The position numbers and the translations under genes were made by a program. Positions 16,734-26,734 of a stretch of 64,000 bases of DNA are shown here, in pieces. This DNA is from Bacteroidales bacterium (GTDB lineage: Bacteria > Bacteroidota > Bacteroidia > Bacteroidales > UBA932). The notes beneath the pieces were generated by a model that saw only the letters and a list, made by a program, of their open reading frames with translations, made no database searches and was not told the origin of the DNA. Position 1 is the first letter of the stretch. Every line of letters begins with the position of its first letter. The stretch spans positions 62,001 to 126,000 of the forward strand of contig JAQYTJ010000031.1 in assembly GCA_028724885.1 (NCBI GenBank). Reading direction: 5' to 3'.

Positions 16734-18556
16734 TAGATAGAATGACGAAATATTCTTTCGTGCTCCTAAGCGGCGGCGAGGCAGAATTTCTCAGGAACAT
16801 AGAGGCTCTGGGCCTCGTTGACATCACTCGCTCATCAAAACCCGTGGACGACATGTCTTCCGCCCTCGTTTCCAAAATCGGGGAGTTAAAGTCCGCCATC
16901 GAGAAGCTCGAGAAAACCGATTTCAGCAAGGATCCTGATTACGAGAAATTCTCAAATGCAGCACCCTCTAAGATAGAAAATTCTCTGGAAGCATTCAAGC
17001 AGAACGAGGCCGACCTGTCTTCGCTCCAGTCGGAGCTGCCAGAGGCGTGCCGCGAGCTTGAAAACAGAAAGGCTTGGGGCAGATTCGACAAGGAAAAGCT
17101 GGAGGCCCTCGGCGAAAGAGGGGTTAAAATCCGCTTTTACAAGACTTCCATTAAGCATTTCGACCCAGCTTGGGAGGAGCAATTCCCTCTCCTGGTAATC
17201 TCGCGGAGCAATGATGCGGTCTGGTTCGTGACCGCTTCGGACGATCCGGAATATTCATTCCCGATCGACGAAATAGCGGCTCCGGAGGGGGACGAGGCGG
17301 AAGCGAAGGAAAGAATATTGGATATTCAGGAGAGAGCAATAGCATGCAAAGGCACTCTGCTCACGCTAAAGCAATATATTCTTAACCTTAAAGAAGATCT
17401 TGCCGAGGCATCCTCCTCGCTGCAATTCTATCTTGCGGACAAAGGCTGCGGCAAGGCTGCAGAAGACAAGATCACCACATTCGAGGGTTTCGCGCCCGTG
17501 GAGAAAGACGCAGCTCTTTGCAAAGCATTAGACGACATGGACGTGCTCTACTTGAAGGAGGCCGCGACCAAGGCGGACAATCCTCCAATCAAGTTCAAAA
17601 GCAACAAATTCACGAATATGTTCACAGTCCTGACGGACATGTACGGACGCCCGGTCTATGACGAATTCGACCCTACCCCTTTCCTCTCAATTTTCTTCAT
17701 GCTCTTCTTTGCGATGTGCATGGGGGATGCCGGTTACGGAATATTGCTGGTCATGATAGGACTGGCTCTTGGGAAGCAGAGCGGCACATCGTCCGTCGGC
17801 AAGCTCGTGACGACCCTCGGCGCCGCCACGTTCGTAATGGGAATAGTCCTGCACACATTCTTCGGCATGGACATAAGCCAGGCTGGCTGGGTTCCGGGAT
17901 GGCTGAAGAAATGCATGATAACCGGCACCGTGTTCGGATACGATGCCCAGATGCTATTCTCGATACTCATAGGCATAGTGCACATAAGCATCGCCTTCGT
18001 GCTGAAGACGGTATATTCAGTTAAAAGGAATGGCTTATTCAATTCTCTCGGCACGGTGGGATGGACGCTTCTCATCGTCGGCAGCGTCATAGTCGGAGGC
18101 TTCGCACTACTGAACGTGATAGACGCCAGCACCACCAAGACTATACTCATCGTGCTGGGCATTGCTTCAGCCATTGGAATATTCCTTCTGAACGACCTGC
18201 ACCGCAATCCGCTAGCAAATGTGGGCATGGGGCTGTACGAGACTTACAACACCGCTACCGGACTGCTGGGAGACGTGCTCAGCTACCTTCGCCTTTATGC
18301 TCTCGGGCTTGCGGGAGGGATGCTTGGCAGCGCTTTCAACTCTTTGGGAATGAGCGTGATGGGAGGAGGAGCGCTGGGCATATTTTTCGGAGTGTTAATC
18401 CTTGTGTTCGGTCACGTGCTCAATTTGGCGATGTGCTGCCTTGGGGCATTCGTGCATCCGCTCAGGCTCAATTTCCTGGAGTTCTTCAAGAACAGCGGTT
18501 ACGAAGGAACCGGAAGGGCATACCGCCCGCTTGGCGAAAAAGCAGAAAATATTTAA
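16730..18556 (+). CDS. ntpI: V-type ATPase membrane subunit I (a-subunit)
   Basis: A 608-residue subunit with a cytoplasmic N-terminal half (to ~residue 315) and a membrane half with 7-8 predicted helices starting at FLSIFFMLFFAMCMGDAGYG. The C-terminal helices contain LGDVLSYLRLYALGLAGGML, the segment that carries the essential ion-channel arginine facing the c-ring. It forms the stator half-channels for ions. The start is in the GGAATATG context inside the end of ntpD. Confidence 0.95.
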   Translation: MIDRMTKYSFVLLSGGEAEFLRNIEALGLVDITRSSKPVDDMSSALVSKIGELKSAIEKLEKTDFSKDPDYEKFSNAAPSKIENSLEAFKQNEADLSSLQSELPEACRELENRKAWGRFDKEKLEALGERGVKIRFYKTSIKHFDPAWEEQFPLLVISRSNDAVWFVTASDDPEYSFPIDEIAAPEGDEAEAKERILDIQERAIACKGTLLTLKQYILNLKEDLAEASSSLQFYLADKGCGKAAEDKITTFEGFAPVEKDAALCKALDDMDVLYLKEAATKADNPPIKFKSNKFTNMFTVLTDMYGRPVYDEFDPTPFLSIFFMLFFAMCMGDAGYGILLVMIGLALGKQSGTSSVGKLVTTLGAATFVMGIVLHTFFGMDISQAGWVPGWLKKCMITGTVFGYDAQMLFSILIGIVHISIAFVLKTVYSVKRNGLFNSLGTVGWTLLIVGSVIVGGFALLNVIDASTTKTILIVLGIASAIGIFLLNDLHRNPLANVGMGLYETYNTATGLLGDVLSYLRLYALGLAGGMLGSAFNSLGMSVMGGGALGIFFGVLILVFGHVLNLAMCCLGAFVHPLRLNFLEFFKNSGYEGTGRAYRPLGEKAENI

Positions 18557-18563
18557 AATATGA

Positions 18564-19007
<444 letters not shown>

Positions 19008-19022
19008 AGCATTGATGAATAT

Positions 19023-20480
19023 ATGGCTCTGATCAAATCAATATCAGGCATTCGCGGAACGATAGGGGGAAGGCCCGGAGAAGGTCTTTCTCCTATGGAC
19101 ATTGTAAAGTTCACTTACGCTTACTGTGCTACTTTGCCTTCTAGAAAATCAGCCCCGAACGGCAATCGATACAAAGTAGTCGTCGGGAAGGATGCTCGTC
19201 TGTCCGGCACCATGGTTGAGCAGCTTGTTGTTGGTACTCTGCTTTCCTGCGGAGTAGACGTGGTCCGGGCAGGCCTTGCCTCTACCCCGACTACGGAAAT
19301 GGCTGTGAAGTTCGCCCATGCCGACGGCGGAATAATCCTTACCGCCTCGCACAATCCTCGCCAATGGAACGCCCTGAAACTCCTTAATGACAAGGGAGAA
19401 TTCCTGACCGCCACCGAAGGTCAGCAGATCCTGGATCTTGCAGAAAGAGAGGACTTTGATTTTGCCAGCGTTGACGACCTGGGAAAGGTCTGTGATTACG
19501 ATTTCACGGACGATCACCTGGACGCTGTTCTGGAACTCGAAGCCGTTGACGTCGATGCAATTAAAGATGCTCATTTCAAAGTTGTCGTGGATGCGATAAA
19601 CTCAGTCGGCGGCATAATCATGCCTCGCCTGCTGGAAAGACTTGGGGTCGAGTGCATAAGGCTTAATTGCGAGCCTACCGGAAATTTCGCTCATAATCCA
19701 GAACCCCTGCCATCAAACCTGACTGATTTGAGCGAGACAGTCATCGCTCAGCAAGCCGACCTAGGCATTTCCGTTGACCCCGACGTTGACAGACTCGCAT
19801 TCATATGCGAAAACGGAGAGCCGTTCGTGGAGGAATATACCCTCGTAAGCGTTGCTTCGTACTTGTTCGAAAGGGCGACTGACATTGCAAACTGCGATGG
19901 GAAGACGCTCGCTGAGGTCACTGCTCCGTACGCTCCGGCTTCATGCTCAAACCTTTCTTCAAGCCGTGCGCTGCGCGACGTTACTGAGAAATTCGGTGGG
20001 GAATATTACGCTGCCGCCGTCGGAGAAGTGAACGTTACTACCAAAATGCACGAGGTGAAAGCCTTGATTGGCGGCGAGGGCAACGGAGGCATCATCTACC
20101 CTGCGGCTCATTATGGTCGAGATGCCATGGTGGGCGTGGCATTGTTCTTGTCTAATCTGGCTCACAAAAAGATGAAGTCAAGCGAACTGAAGAAGACCTA
20201 TCCTGAATATCACATCGTGAAGAACAAGATAGAGCTTAGCGACAAAGCGCTCATAGATAAGATCCTGAATAGGATGAAAGAGGTTTTCGCAGCTGAGGAG
20301 ATATCGACGATCGACGGGGTGAGAATCAGCTTCGAAAAGGAACGCAAGTGGGTTCACCTGCGCCGTTCCAACACCGAGCCTATCATTAGAATCTACTCCG
20401 AAGCTCCTTCTGAAGCCGATGCCGAAGCCCTTGCGCAGCAAGTCATTGGAATCGCGAATGGCATTATCTATAAAGGATAG
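19023..20480 (+). CDS. glmM: Phosphoglucosamine mutase / phosphomannomutase family protein
   Basis: A 485-residue alpha-D-phosphohexomutase. The catalytic phosphoserine loop is TASHNP, the metal loop is DPDVDRLAF, the sugar-binding loop is GGEGNGGI and the phosphate-binding loop RRSNTEPIIRIY is near the C-terminus. Bacteroidetes proteins of this type are usually annotated GlmM, which converts glucosamine-6-phosphate to glucosamine-1-phosphate for UDP-GlcNAc synthesis; specificity for mannose or glucose phosphates cannot be excluded. It begins 15 nt after ntpK and may be read from the same transcript. The start codon lies in GAATATATGG. Confidence 0.9.
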   Translation: MALIKSISGIRGTIGGRPGEGLSPMDIVKFTYAYCATLPSRKSAPNGNRYKVVVGKDARLSGTMVEQLVVGTLLSCGVDVVRAGLASTPTTEMAVKFAHADGGIILTASHNPRQWNALKLLNDKGEFLTATEGQQILDLAEREDFDFASVDDLGKVCDYDFTDDHLDAVLELEAVDVDAIKDAHFKVVVDAINSVGGIIMPRLLERLGVECIRLNCEPTGNFAHNPEPLPSNLTDLSETVIAQQADLGISVDPDVDRLAFICENGEPFVEEYTLVSVASYLFERATDIANCDGKTLAEVTAPYAPASCSNLSSSRALRDVTEKFGGEYYAAAVGEVNVTTKMHEVKALIGGEGNGGIIYPAAHYGRDAMVGVALFLSNLAHKKMKSSELKKTYPEYHIVKNKIELSDKALIDKILNRMKEVFAAEEISTIDGVRISFEKERKWVHLRRSNTEPIIRIYSEAPSEADAEALAQQVIGIANGIIYKG

Positions 20481-20548
20481 ATTCCGAACTCTCTCTTGTA
20501 ATTTAATCGTCACCATGACGAAAGTCAGGATCTATAAATAAAGCAATA

Positions 20549-21613
20549 ATGTTCTCATTCAGAACCACATCCCTGGAAAACCAGCTCGACAAAGCCCTGC
20601 TAGACGGCAAGGTAGGCTGCTTCTGCACCCAGAACTGCTGGGATACGGCCCGCCATAAATACATGTACGAACTGTTCAAGGAACGTGGAAACCTGAAAGC
20701 CCTCTTCACACCGAGCGATGCAGAGCTAACACCCGAGACTAACCACATTATATTCAGCACCAATGATCTTAACAGCCTCGACGCAGTGGTCGTTGAAATT
20801 CAAGACGTAGGCGCAAGATATTTCAATTACACCAAAGACGTTTTTACATTGATGGAGACTCTGTCTTCAATGGAGACCCCTCCATCTCTTTACATAGTAG
20901 ACCACATCAACCCAGCTGGCAGAATAGTTGAAGGCTCGATGCCTGACGGGAAATCGGAACAGCACATCCCTAAAGTAGCGCACCGCCACGGCCTCACACT
21001 AGGCGAGCTTTGCAATATTTACTATTCCGAACTCGGTGGGAAATTTGCCCTCCACGTTATATCCGCTCTAGCAAACGACGCAATCAGGCAGATACTCCCT
21101 TGGACTATCGCCCCGGCATCGGATATTCCTGGAATGTTCACATGCTACATGTACTCAGGCGGAGGCCTTTGGAATAATACCAGCATTACTCCTGGAATAG
21201 GCACGGCAAGGCCTTATGAATATTTCGGGGCGCCTTTCATCCAACACTCAGAACTCGATGTTCTTCCTGCGCCGGAAGGGGTCCTTATGCGTCCATGCTC
21301 GTTCACCCCTGCAGCAGGACGCTATGCTTGCCAGAAATGCTATGGCTACCAGATAATGCTGCAGCCGGGGGCAGAATATCATTCTCTGCTCCACACTCTT
21401 CAGCTGATAAGATATTTCCTTGAGAGATACCCTCAGTTTGAGCTTTTCGATGAATTCGAGGCAAAGCTCTCCGATTCCGGTATGATGGACTACCTTCATG
21501 GCTCCATCTCGTTCCAGGGACTTCTGGAACACGTCAAGGTAGAGGAGCAGAAATGGGTCCGTAAAGCCAAGCGATACTCTCTCTACGATGACCATCCATA
21601 CCGAATAAAATGA
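20549..21613 (+). CDS. DUF1343 (NamZ-like) protein without signal peptide
   Basis: A 354-residue DUF1343 protein. Family marks are VVVEIQDVGARYFNYTKDVFTLME, the IVDHINPAGRIVEGSMP segment and HRHGLTLGELCNIYY. Characterised members (NamZ) are exo-beta-N-acetylmuramidases acting on peptidoglycan fragments. Unlike most of those, this protein starts directly with the domain (MFSFRTTSLENQLDKAL) and shows no export signal, so it may act in the cytoplasm on imported muropeptides. It sits between a hexosamine mutase and a WecA-like enzyme, which fits cell-wall amino-sugar recycling (inference). Confidence 0.83.
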   Translation: MFSFRTTSLENQLDKALLDGKVGCFCTQNCWDTARHKYMYELFKERGNLKALFTPSDAELTPETNHIIFSTNDLNSLDAVVVEIQDVGARYFNYTKDVFTLMETLSSMETPPSLYIVDHINPAGRIVEGSMPDGKSEQHIPKVAHRHGLTLGELCNIYYSELGGKFALHVISALANDAIRQILPWTIAPASDIPGMFTCYMYSGGGLWNNTSITPGIGTARPYEYFGAPFIQHSELDVLPAPEGVLMRPCSFTPAAGRYACQKCYGYQIMLQPGAEYHSLLHTLQLIRYFLERYPQFELFDEFEAKLSDSGMMDYLHGSISFQGLLEHVKVEEQKWVRKAKRYSLYDDHPYRIK

Positions 21614-21643
21614 ATGCATTAAAAATAACCTCAAATTATATTT

Positions 21644-22930
21644 ATGCAATTTTTGGTACTCATATTCGCATTAGCAATATCTACGCTGCTAGGGATAGTA
21701 ATCATTCCTAAGATAATAATTATCTCTAAAAAGAAGCATTTATACGATTCAACTAACGTTAGGAAAATTCACAACGGAAAGATTTCCAGGCTAGGAGGCG
21801 TAAGCTTTTCTCCAAACTCGCTCATCACGCTCTGCATAACTCTTGCGCTAACTTTCTGGCTCTCACAAGACGGGCTGATCAGCTTTCCCACACGCACAGA
21901 TGCCGCCCACTTTTACATCGAATTCTTGCTCATGTGCGCCAGTATGGCCATTCTTTTCCTGGTCGGGCTTGCAGACGACCTAGTTGGAATCCGCTACAGG
22001 ATAAAATTCATTTTCCAGATAATCTGCTGCATTATCATCATGATGGCAGGAGTAATAATCACCGACTTCTGCGGCTTTTGGGGGTTATATTCCATTCCAA
22101 CATGGCTAGGCATCGGGCTGTCTTTCTTCGTTATCATATTCATAACAAATGCCATCAACCTAATCGATGGAATGGACGGACTTGCATCAGGGCTTGCAAT
22201 CGTCTCTCTCGTTACTTTCCTGATAGTATTCACTAAAGGCGGGCTTCTATACTATTCCGAATGCTGCGTCGCATTACTTGGCACTCTTGCTGTATTCTGG
22301 TTATACAATACATTCGGCGACAGTGCCAAAGGCAAGAAAATATTCATGGGCGACTCCGGAAGCCTCTCTATAGGATTCATACTGAGCCTCATGCTGATTA
22401 AGCTGGATCAGAACGTCGGCTCGCCGAAGAACACTCTCTGCTATAAGGATATGGTTCTGGCAGCCTCCACGCTCATAGTGCCTGTATTCGATGCGCTCAG
22501 AGTAGCTGGCCTAAGAGTGCTGAACAAGCGAAACCCTTTCCTTCCGGACAAGAACCACATTCATCACCGGTTAAATCGTGCTGGGATTGGGAAAATGTAC
22601 GTCACGATATGTGTCATCCTCTTTGATATATTTTTCGTAGCGCTGAACTATGTCATGGCATTCTATCTTAACGTCACATGGATTCTTCTGATAGATATCT
22701 TGGCATGGGTGCTGACGCACAAGATGCTTTCTCGCAGGATTAAGGCATACGAGGTGAAAAACCACATGGCTCACGACATTGCCGGCAACCAGTTTACGAT
22801 CAAGAACCCGGCCCATTACGGCATGTGCCTCGAGAGCAACTTCATCGTCACCAAGACACCCGAAGAATCCGCCCTTCCCGGCAACTACGAGATCCACGCC
22901 CTCGAAGACCTGGAAGACAACACCCGGTAA
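21644..22930 (+). CDS. Undecaprenyl-phosphate GlcNAc/HexNAc-1-phosphate transferase (WecA-like)
   Basis: A 428-residue polytopic membrane protein of the MraY/WecA superfamily, which starts polysaccharide synthesis by moving a HexNAc-1-phosphate onto undecaprenyl phosphate. Diagnostic motifs are NAINLIDGMDGLASG, MGDSGSLSIGF and the cytoplasmic DKNHIHHRLNRAG. About ten hydrophobic segments are visible, with a hydrophilic C-terminal extension of ~60 residues. It points towards the O-antigen locus that begins on the other strand at 24.3 kb, and a GlcNAc-PP-lipid is the expected acceptor for the WbuB-type transferase there. Confidence 0.92.
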   Translation: MQFLVLIFALAISTLLGIVIIPKIIIISKKKHLYDSTNVRKIHNGKISRLGGVSFSPNSLITLCITLALTFWLSQDGLISFPTRTDAAHFYIEFLLMCASMAILFLVGLADDLVGIRYRIKFIFQIICCIIIMMAGVIITDFCGFWGLYSIPTWLGIGLSFFVIIFITNAINLIDGMDGLASGLAIVSLVTFLIVFTKGGLLYYSECCVALLGTLAVFWLYNTFGDSAKGKKIFMGDSGSLSIGFILSLMLIKLDQNVGSPKNTLCYKDMVLAASTLIVPVFDALRVAGLRVLNKRNPFLPDKNHIHHRLNRAGIGKMYVTICVILFDIFFVALNYVMAFYLNVTWILLIDILAWVLTHKMLSRRIKAYEVKNHMAHDIAGNQFTIKNPAHYGMCLESNFIVTKTPEESALPGNYEIHALEDLEDNTR

Positions 22931-22987
22931 CAGCAACTAGAGCACGGTTAGTCCCAGCTCTTCAGCGACTCGAAGACATAACCCCGA

Positions 22988-23115
22988 CATCCCGAACGAC
23001 CCACCCAGTCATCAAGAACGAGCCACCACGCCATCCTGAACGACCCACCCCTCATCCTGAACGAGCCACCACGTCATCCCGAACGACCCACCCCTCATCC
23101 TGAACGGATCTTGGG
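22988..23115. repeat. Tandem 21-22 bp repeat, six units
   Basis: Units start with CATC at 22988, 23010, 23032, 23053, 23075 and 23096, giving regular 21-22 bp spacing. The consensus is close to CATCCTGAACGACCCACCC, alternating with a form ending in CGAGCCACCAC; the last unit runs into GGATCTTGGGAGG. This resembles the intergenic CATCCTGA...GGATCTT elements common in gut Bacteroidetes. The array lies 57 bp after the WecA-like gene. Units are directly adjacent, so it is not a CRISPR. Confidence 0.8.
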
Positions 23116-23921
23116 AGGGAAATCCGGCTGGGTGTGCGTGTGTTGGTGTTTTCGTGGATTTCGATTGGGAGAATGGCGGAAACAGTTTCGAATGTTCTCA
23201 TTGCTTAGAAAGCCAGTTATGCCACGATGGATACAAGTAAAATTGTTGGCAACACCATCCTATTAAGGAACAGCACTATATTCATGTATCTGTTCCCGTC
23301 CCCCCATTCTAAAATAGTGGTTGGCAATGGTTAAACGCCTCCTGTGCGTTTTGCGCCATTTCAGCGTTACCGACTATTTTGCTTCGAGGTTTGCTAGTCT
23401 ATAAATCATTTGAATTACGTGAGATGAATTGACTGTGGAAGGAAAAACAGGGCGTACTCCGTGTGGATTTCTGTAACACAAGGTTTGGAACTTGATTCTG
23501 AATTTACCCATGGTTTGGGAGGAGGCAAATTCGGACGATCGTCACTGCACAGTACACCAAGGCATATTCACCATCTGCCAAATTGCAGCGCCCCAGTGCC
23601 TGAACCCAGCAATATGTCCAATTGCAACGCCCTTATGCCACTATCTTAGAAAATGCACCTATTGCAAATAAGAATAATTCCCCGAGAAAAGAGCCAATAT
23701 TATTATGAATGTCAAGATGAGCGAATTGCAGAGATGCCTTTCTACCTCTTGCTCCCATAAACAGCAATATGTCCCCGTTTAATTTTTCGTTTTCACAAAT
23801 ATATTGAATATCAGGAAACGATGTTCATTTTTCGTTCTGAGCAAACGGAAATTATGAAATATTAAACGCTTGCCCCGTCCGATTCCAATTCTCGGTGGCT
23901 CAATATAACCCGAAATCCAAC
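23116..23921. other. Gene-free convergent gap
   Basis: About 800 bp between two convergent gene sets. No open frame looks like a protein. A 13-bp word (CAGCAATATGTCC) occurs twice (23607-23619 and 23762-23774), and loosely similar AAATTGCA / AATTGCAACGCCC words recur near the first copy. No clear terminator or RNA fold was found by eye; it may be decayed sequence. Confidence 0.6.
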
Positions 23922-24314
23922 CTATTTTTTCAGGAAATCCTTGTCTGCGTTGGGGTTATACCAACCGTCTTTCGCCTCGAAGATCACCGCCGGCTCGATG
24001 ACCTCCAGGCTGTGCCACTCGTTCTTCCCGACCTGCACGCCATACGCACCCTCTTTATGGTCCAGCCGAATCCTCTTCACCTCCCTGCCCTCATCGTCAT
24101 AAATCAGAACATCAATCACCCCACGAAGCAGAATCTGCGTCTCCGAAGTATCATGATGCCTGTGGATCGGAATCACAGTCCCCATTTCAAGCGCATTCAG
24201 CATCCGCTGAGACCCATCAGCCTCCGAATTCCGCAAGTCGTAATTCATCCTCAGCCTCGCCGACCCCTTCGCCAACACCCGAATGCTATCCAGTAATTTA
24301 TCGTCGATCAACAT
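23922..24314 (-). CDS. wbuC: WbuC family cupin protein
   Basis: A 130-residue cupin of the WbuC family. The metal-binding cupin motif IPIHRHHDTSETQILLRG (residues ~49-66) supplies the His ligands and a Glu. WbuC proteins are small cupin-fold metalloproteins encoded in O-antigen loci next to wbuB and fnl genes; their biochemical role is not settled. It is the most distal gene of this minus-strand locus, 2 nt after the WbuB-like gene. Confidence 0.88.
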   Translation of the reverse strand: MLIDDKLLDSIRVLAKGSARLRMNYDLRNSEADGSQRMLNALEMGTVIPIHRHHDTSETQILLRGVIDVLIYDDEGREVKRIRLDHKEGAYGVQVGKNEWHSLEVIEPAVIFEAKDGWYNPNADKDFLKK

Positions 24315-24316
24315 AA

Positions 24317-25531
24317 TTATTTCTCTATCAGATTATACAGCCTATCAAAACAAACAGCCTTACGGAAATATTTATCATAATATTCCAATCCAGCCTTTCC
24401 CATAGCAGCCAACTTTTCTTTTGGGAATTTGCTCATTTTCAAAATATTGTCAGCAAACGCCTTGGCATCACCAGCGTCCGCGCAGAGTCCGCACCCAGAC
24501 TCTTTCACTATGTTCTGCGCCTCCCCGTCAATCATAGCAGCGATGGGCTTCCCTGTAGCCATGTAAGATTGAAGTTTGGCAGGCACTGTCAGCCGAAAAA
24601 TCAAATCACTTTTCAAAGAGAGGAAGAGTACATCAGCATCATTACTGATTGCAGGAATATAATCAAGCGGGTACCTTCCAAGCCAGAAAACAGTCTCCTC
24701 TAGATCTTTGTCCTTTATGGCATCAGTAACCCATTGACGCTTCCTTCCATCTCCAACAATCAAAAACTTAATATTTTTGTAATCCTTTAACAACTCAGCC
24801 GCCTTAATGACTTGCTCGAAATCTTGAGCTTCCCCGACATTTCCTGTGAACATGACGCGGAATCCATCTGGCAGACGAGGAAGATTCCTGTCCAGTCTGA
24901 CCTCAGAAGGGTTCTCGAATACAGATTCAGCCCAATTAGGAAAATATTCAATCTTATCCTCATAATCACCCTTTGCAAGAATCGACTCTCTGAACCCGTT
25001 AGAACTGATTAATATCTTCTCAGATTTCCTGTACATTTGCCTCGTCATGCGAGTGAAAATTCCAAGAATATGTTTATTGTTTATTCCTCCTGCAGCCTGA
25101 AGACTTTCAGGCCACAAATCCAAGACCCAGAAATACATCGGACAATGGCACATTGCCCTGACTACCAATGCAGGATAACCCTGAGTGATTGGTGATGTCT
25201 CATGCACGAAGACGGCATCGTACTTACGGAACAGAGCCATTAAGAAAGCCCAGATTGAAGCGATAAGCGCCCAGCTTAAATAATTCAATGCGAGCATCAT
25301 TCCGCCACCTTTGCCACGAGGAATCAAGAAAGCCCTGTAAATTGACACTCCATTTATCCTCTCGTGCCTTTTTTTTAATATGCCGTATCCTTTATAGAAT
25401 TTCCCCTGTGGATAATTTGGAATGCCAGTCAGCACCGTAACGTCATGTCCACGCCTCGATAGTTCAAAAGCGATGTCATTGCTTTTGAAGTTCTCTGGCT
25501 GAAAGTATTGCGTTACTACAAGAATTTTCAC
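24317..25531 (-). CDS. wbuB: WbuB-like glycosyltransferase (probable L-FucNAc transferase)
   Basis: A 404-residue GT4-fold glycosyltransferase. The N-terminal domain opens with KILVVTQYFQPENFKSNDIAFELSRRGHDVTVLTG and the C-terminal nucleotide-sugar domain shows FRVMFTGNVGEAQDFEQVIKAA and the ATGKPIAAMIDGEA region. The match to WbuB, which adds L-FucNAc to GlcNAc-PP-undecaprenol in O-antigen synthesis, is supported by adjacent fnlABC and wbuC. The start codon is GTG (25529-25531), 9 nt after fnlC. Confidence 0.85.
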   Translation of the reverse strand: MKILVVTQYFQPENFKSNDIAFELSRRGHDVTVLTGIPNYPQGKFYKGYGILKKRHERINGVSIYRAFLIPRGKGGGMMLALNYLSWALIASIWAFLMALFRKYDAVFVHETSPITQGYPALVVRAMCHCPMYFWVLDLWPESLQAAGGINNKHILGIFTRMTRQMYRKSEKILISSNGFRESILAKGDYEDKIEYFPNWAESVFENPSEVRLDRNLPRLPDGFRVMFTGNVGEAQDFEQVIKAAELLKDYKNIKFLIVGDGRKRQWVTDAIKDKDLEETVFWLGRYPLDYIPAISNDADVLFLSLKSDLIFRLTVPAKLQSYMATGKPIAAMIDGEAQNIVKESGCGLCADAGDAKAFADNILKMSKFPKEKLAAMGKAGLEYYDKYFRKAVCFDRLYNLIEK

Positions 25532-25540
25532 TTTAGAATG

Positions 25541-26719
25541 CTAGTATTTCCTCCAGACCATCTTATTTACGATGCCGGTGTAGGATTGGATAATCTTCAC
25601 GACTTTCGTGCTGACGTTCTCCTCAACGTAATCGGGAACCGGGATACCGTAATCACCGTTGCGGTTCATCTCAACCGCTGTGTCAACCGCCTGGAGAAGA
25701 CTCTTTTCGTTGATTCCCGCTATAATGAAGCATCCTTTGTCAAGAGCTTCTGGACGTTCAGTGCTAGTGCGTATGCAGACAGCAGGAAATGAATGACCTA
25801 CTGAGGTGAAGAAGCTACTCTCCTCTGGAAGAGTTCCCGAATCAGACACAACTGCAAAAGCGTTCATCTGAAGGCAGTTGTAGTCATGGAATCCTAAAGG
25901 CTCGTGCTGGATGACTCTCGGATCGAGCTTGAAGCCGCTTTGCTCAAGACGCTTCCTTGAACGTGGATGGCACGAGTACAGGACAGGCATGTCGTATTTC
26001 TCTGCCATCTTATTTATTGCACTGAAAAGAGAAGTGAAATTTTTTTCAGTGTCTATGTTCTCCTCGCGGTGTGCGCTGAGCAGGATGTAGTGGCCTTTTT
26101 CCAGACCAAGGCGATTATGGACATCGGAAGCCTCAATCTCTGCGAGGTTCTCGTGCAGGACCTCAGCCATCGGAGAGCCCGTGACAAATGTGCGTTCCTT
26201 CGGAAGACCGGTATCTGCTAAATAGCGGCGAGCATGTTCGCTATACGCCATATTCACGTCAGAAATAATGTCCACGATGCGGCGGTTGGTCTCTTCAGGA
26301 AGGCATTCGTCCTTGCAACGGTTACCGGCTTCCATGTGAAAGATGGGAATATGGAGCCTCTTGGCCCCGATGACGCTCAGGCACGAATTTGTGTCACCCA
26401 GCACCAGAACGGCATCGGGTTTCGTCTGAACCATCAGCTTGTAGCTGCAATCTATGATGTTGCCCATGGTGGCACCAAGATCTTCACCTACCGCATACAT
26501 ATAAACTTCTGGATCGGTAAGTTTTAGGTCACGGAAAAAGATTCCATTCAGGTTGTAGTCGTAGTTCTGGCCCGTGTGGGCAAGCAGGACATCGAAGTAT
26601 TTCCGGCATTTGTTGATGACAGCGGCTAGACGGATGATCTCAGGCCTGGTACCCACGATGATGAGCAGCTTAAGCTTGCCGTTGTCTGCGAAATGGATAT
26701 TTGAATAATCTGTGTTCAT
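25541..26719 (-). CDS. fnlC: UDP-N-acetyl-L-fucosamine synthase (C-2 epimerase)
   Basis: A 392-residue member of the UDP-GlcNAc 2-epimerase superfamily in the FnlC/WbjD group, which makes UDP-L-FucNAc in the last pathway step. Visible marks are KLLIIVGTRPEIIRLAAVI at the N-terminus, the MEAGNRCKDECLPEETNRRIVD segment, ILLSAHREENID and AVVSDSGTLPEESSFF. The order fnlA-fnlB-fnlC-wbuB-wbuC is that of known L-FucNAc loci, which is why FnlC is preferred over MnaA/WecB. Confidence 0.9.
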   Translation of the reverse strand: MNTDYSNIHFADNGKLKLLIIVGTRPEIIRLAAVINKCRKYFDVLLAHTGQNYDYNLNGIFFRDLKLTDPEVYMYAVGEDLGATMGNIIDCSYKLMVQTKPDAVLVLGDTNSCLSVIGAKRLHIPIFHMEAGNRCKDECLPEETNRRIVDIISDVNMAYSEHARRYLADTGLPKERTFVTGSPMAEVLHENLAEIEASDVHNRLGLEKGHYILLSAHREENIDTEKNFTSLFSAINKMAEKYDMPVLYSCHPRSRKRLEQSGFKLDPRVIQHEPLGFHDYNCLQMNAFAVVSDSGTLPEESSFFTSVGHSFPAVCIRTSTERPEALDKGCFIIAGINEKSLLQAVDTAVEMNRNGDYGIPVPDYVEENVSTKVVKIIQSYTGIVNKMVWRKY

Positions 26720-26734
26720 GTTTCTTTTTTTTTG

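Noticed and set aside
22988..23115. CRISPR array
   Set aside because: Units are 21-22 bp and directly joined, with no unique spacers and no cas genes.
23461..23649. 62-codon plus-strand frame in the convergent gap
   Set aside because: No recognisable motif, no promoter and no start context; not supported as a gene.
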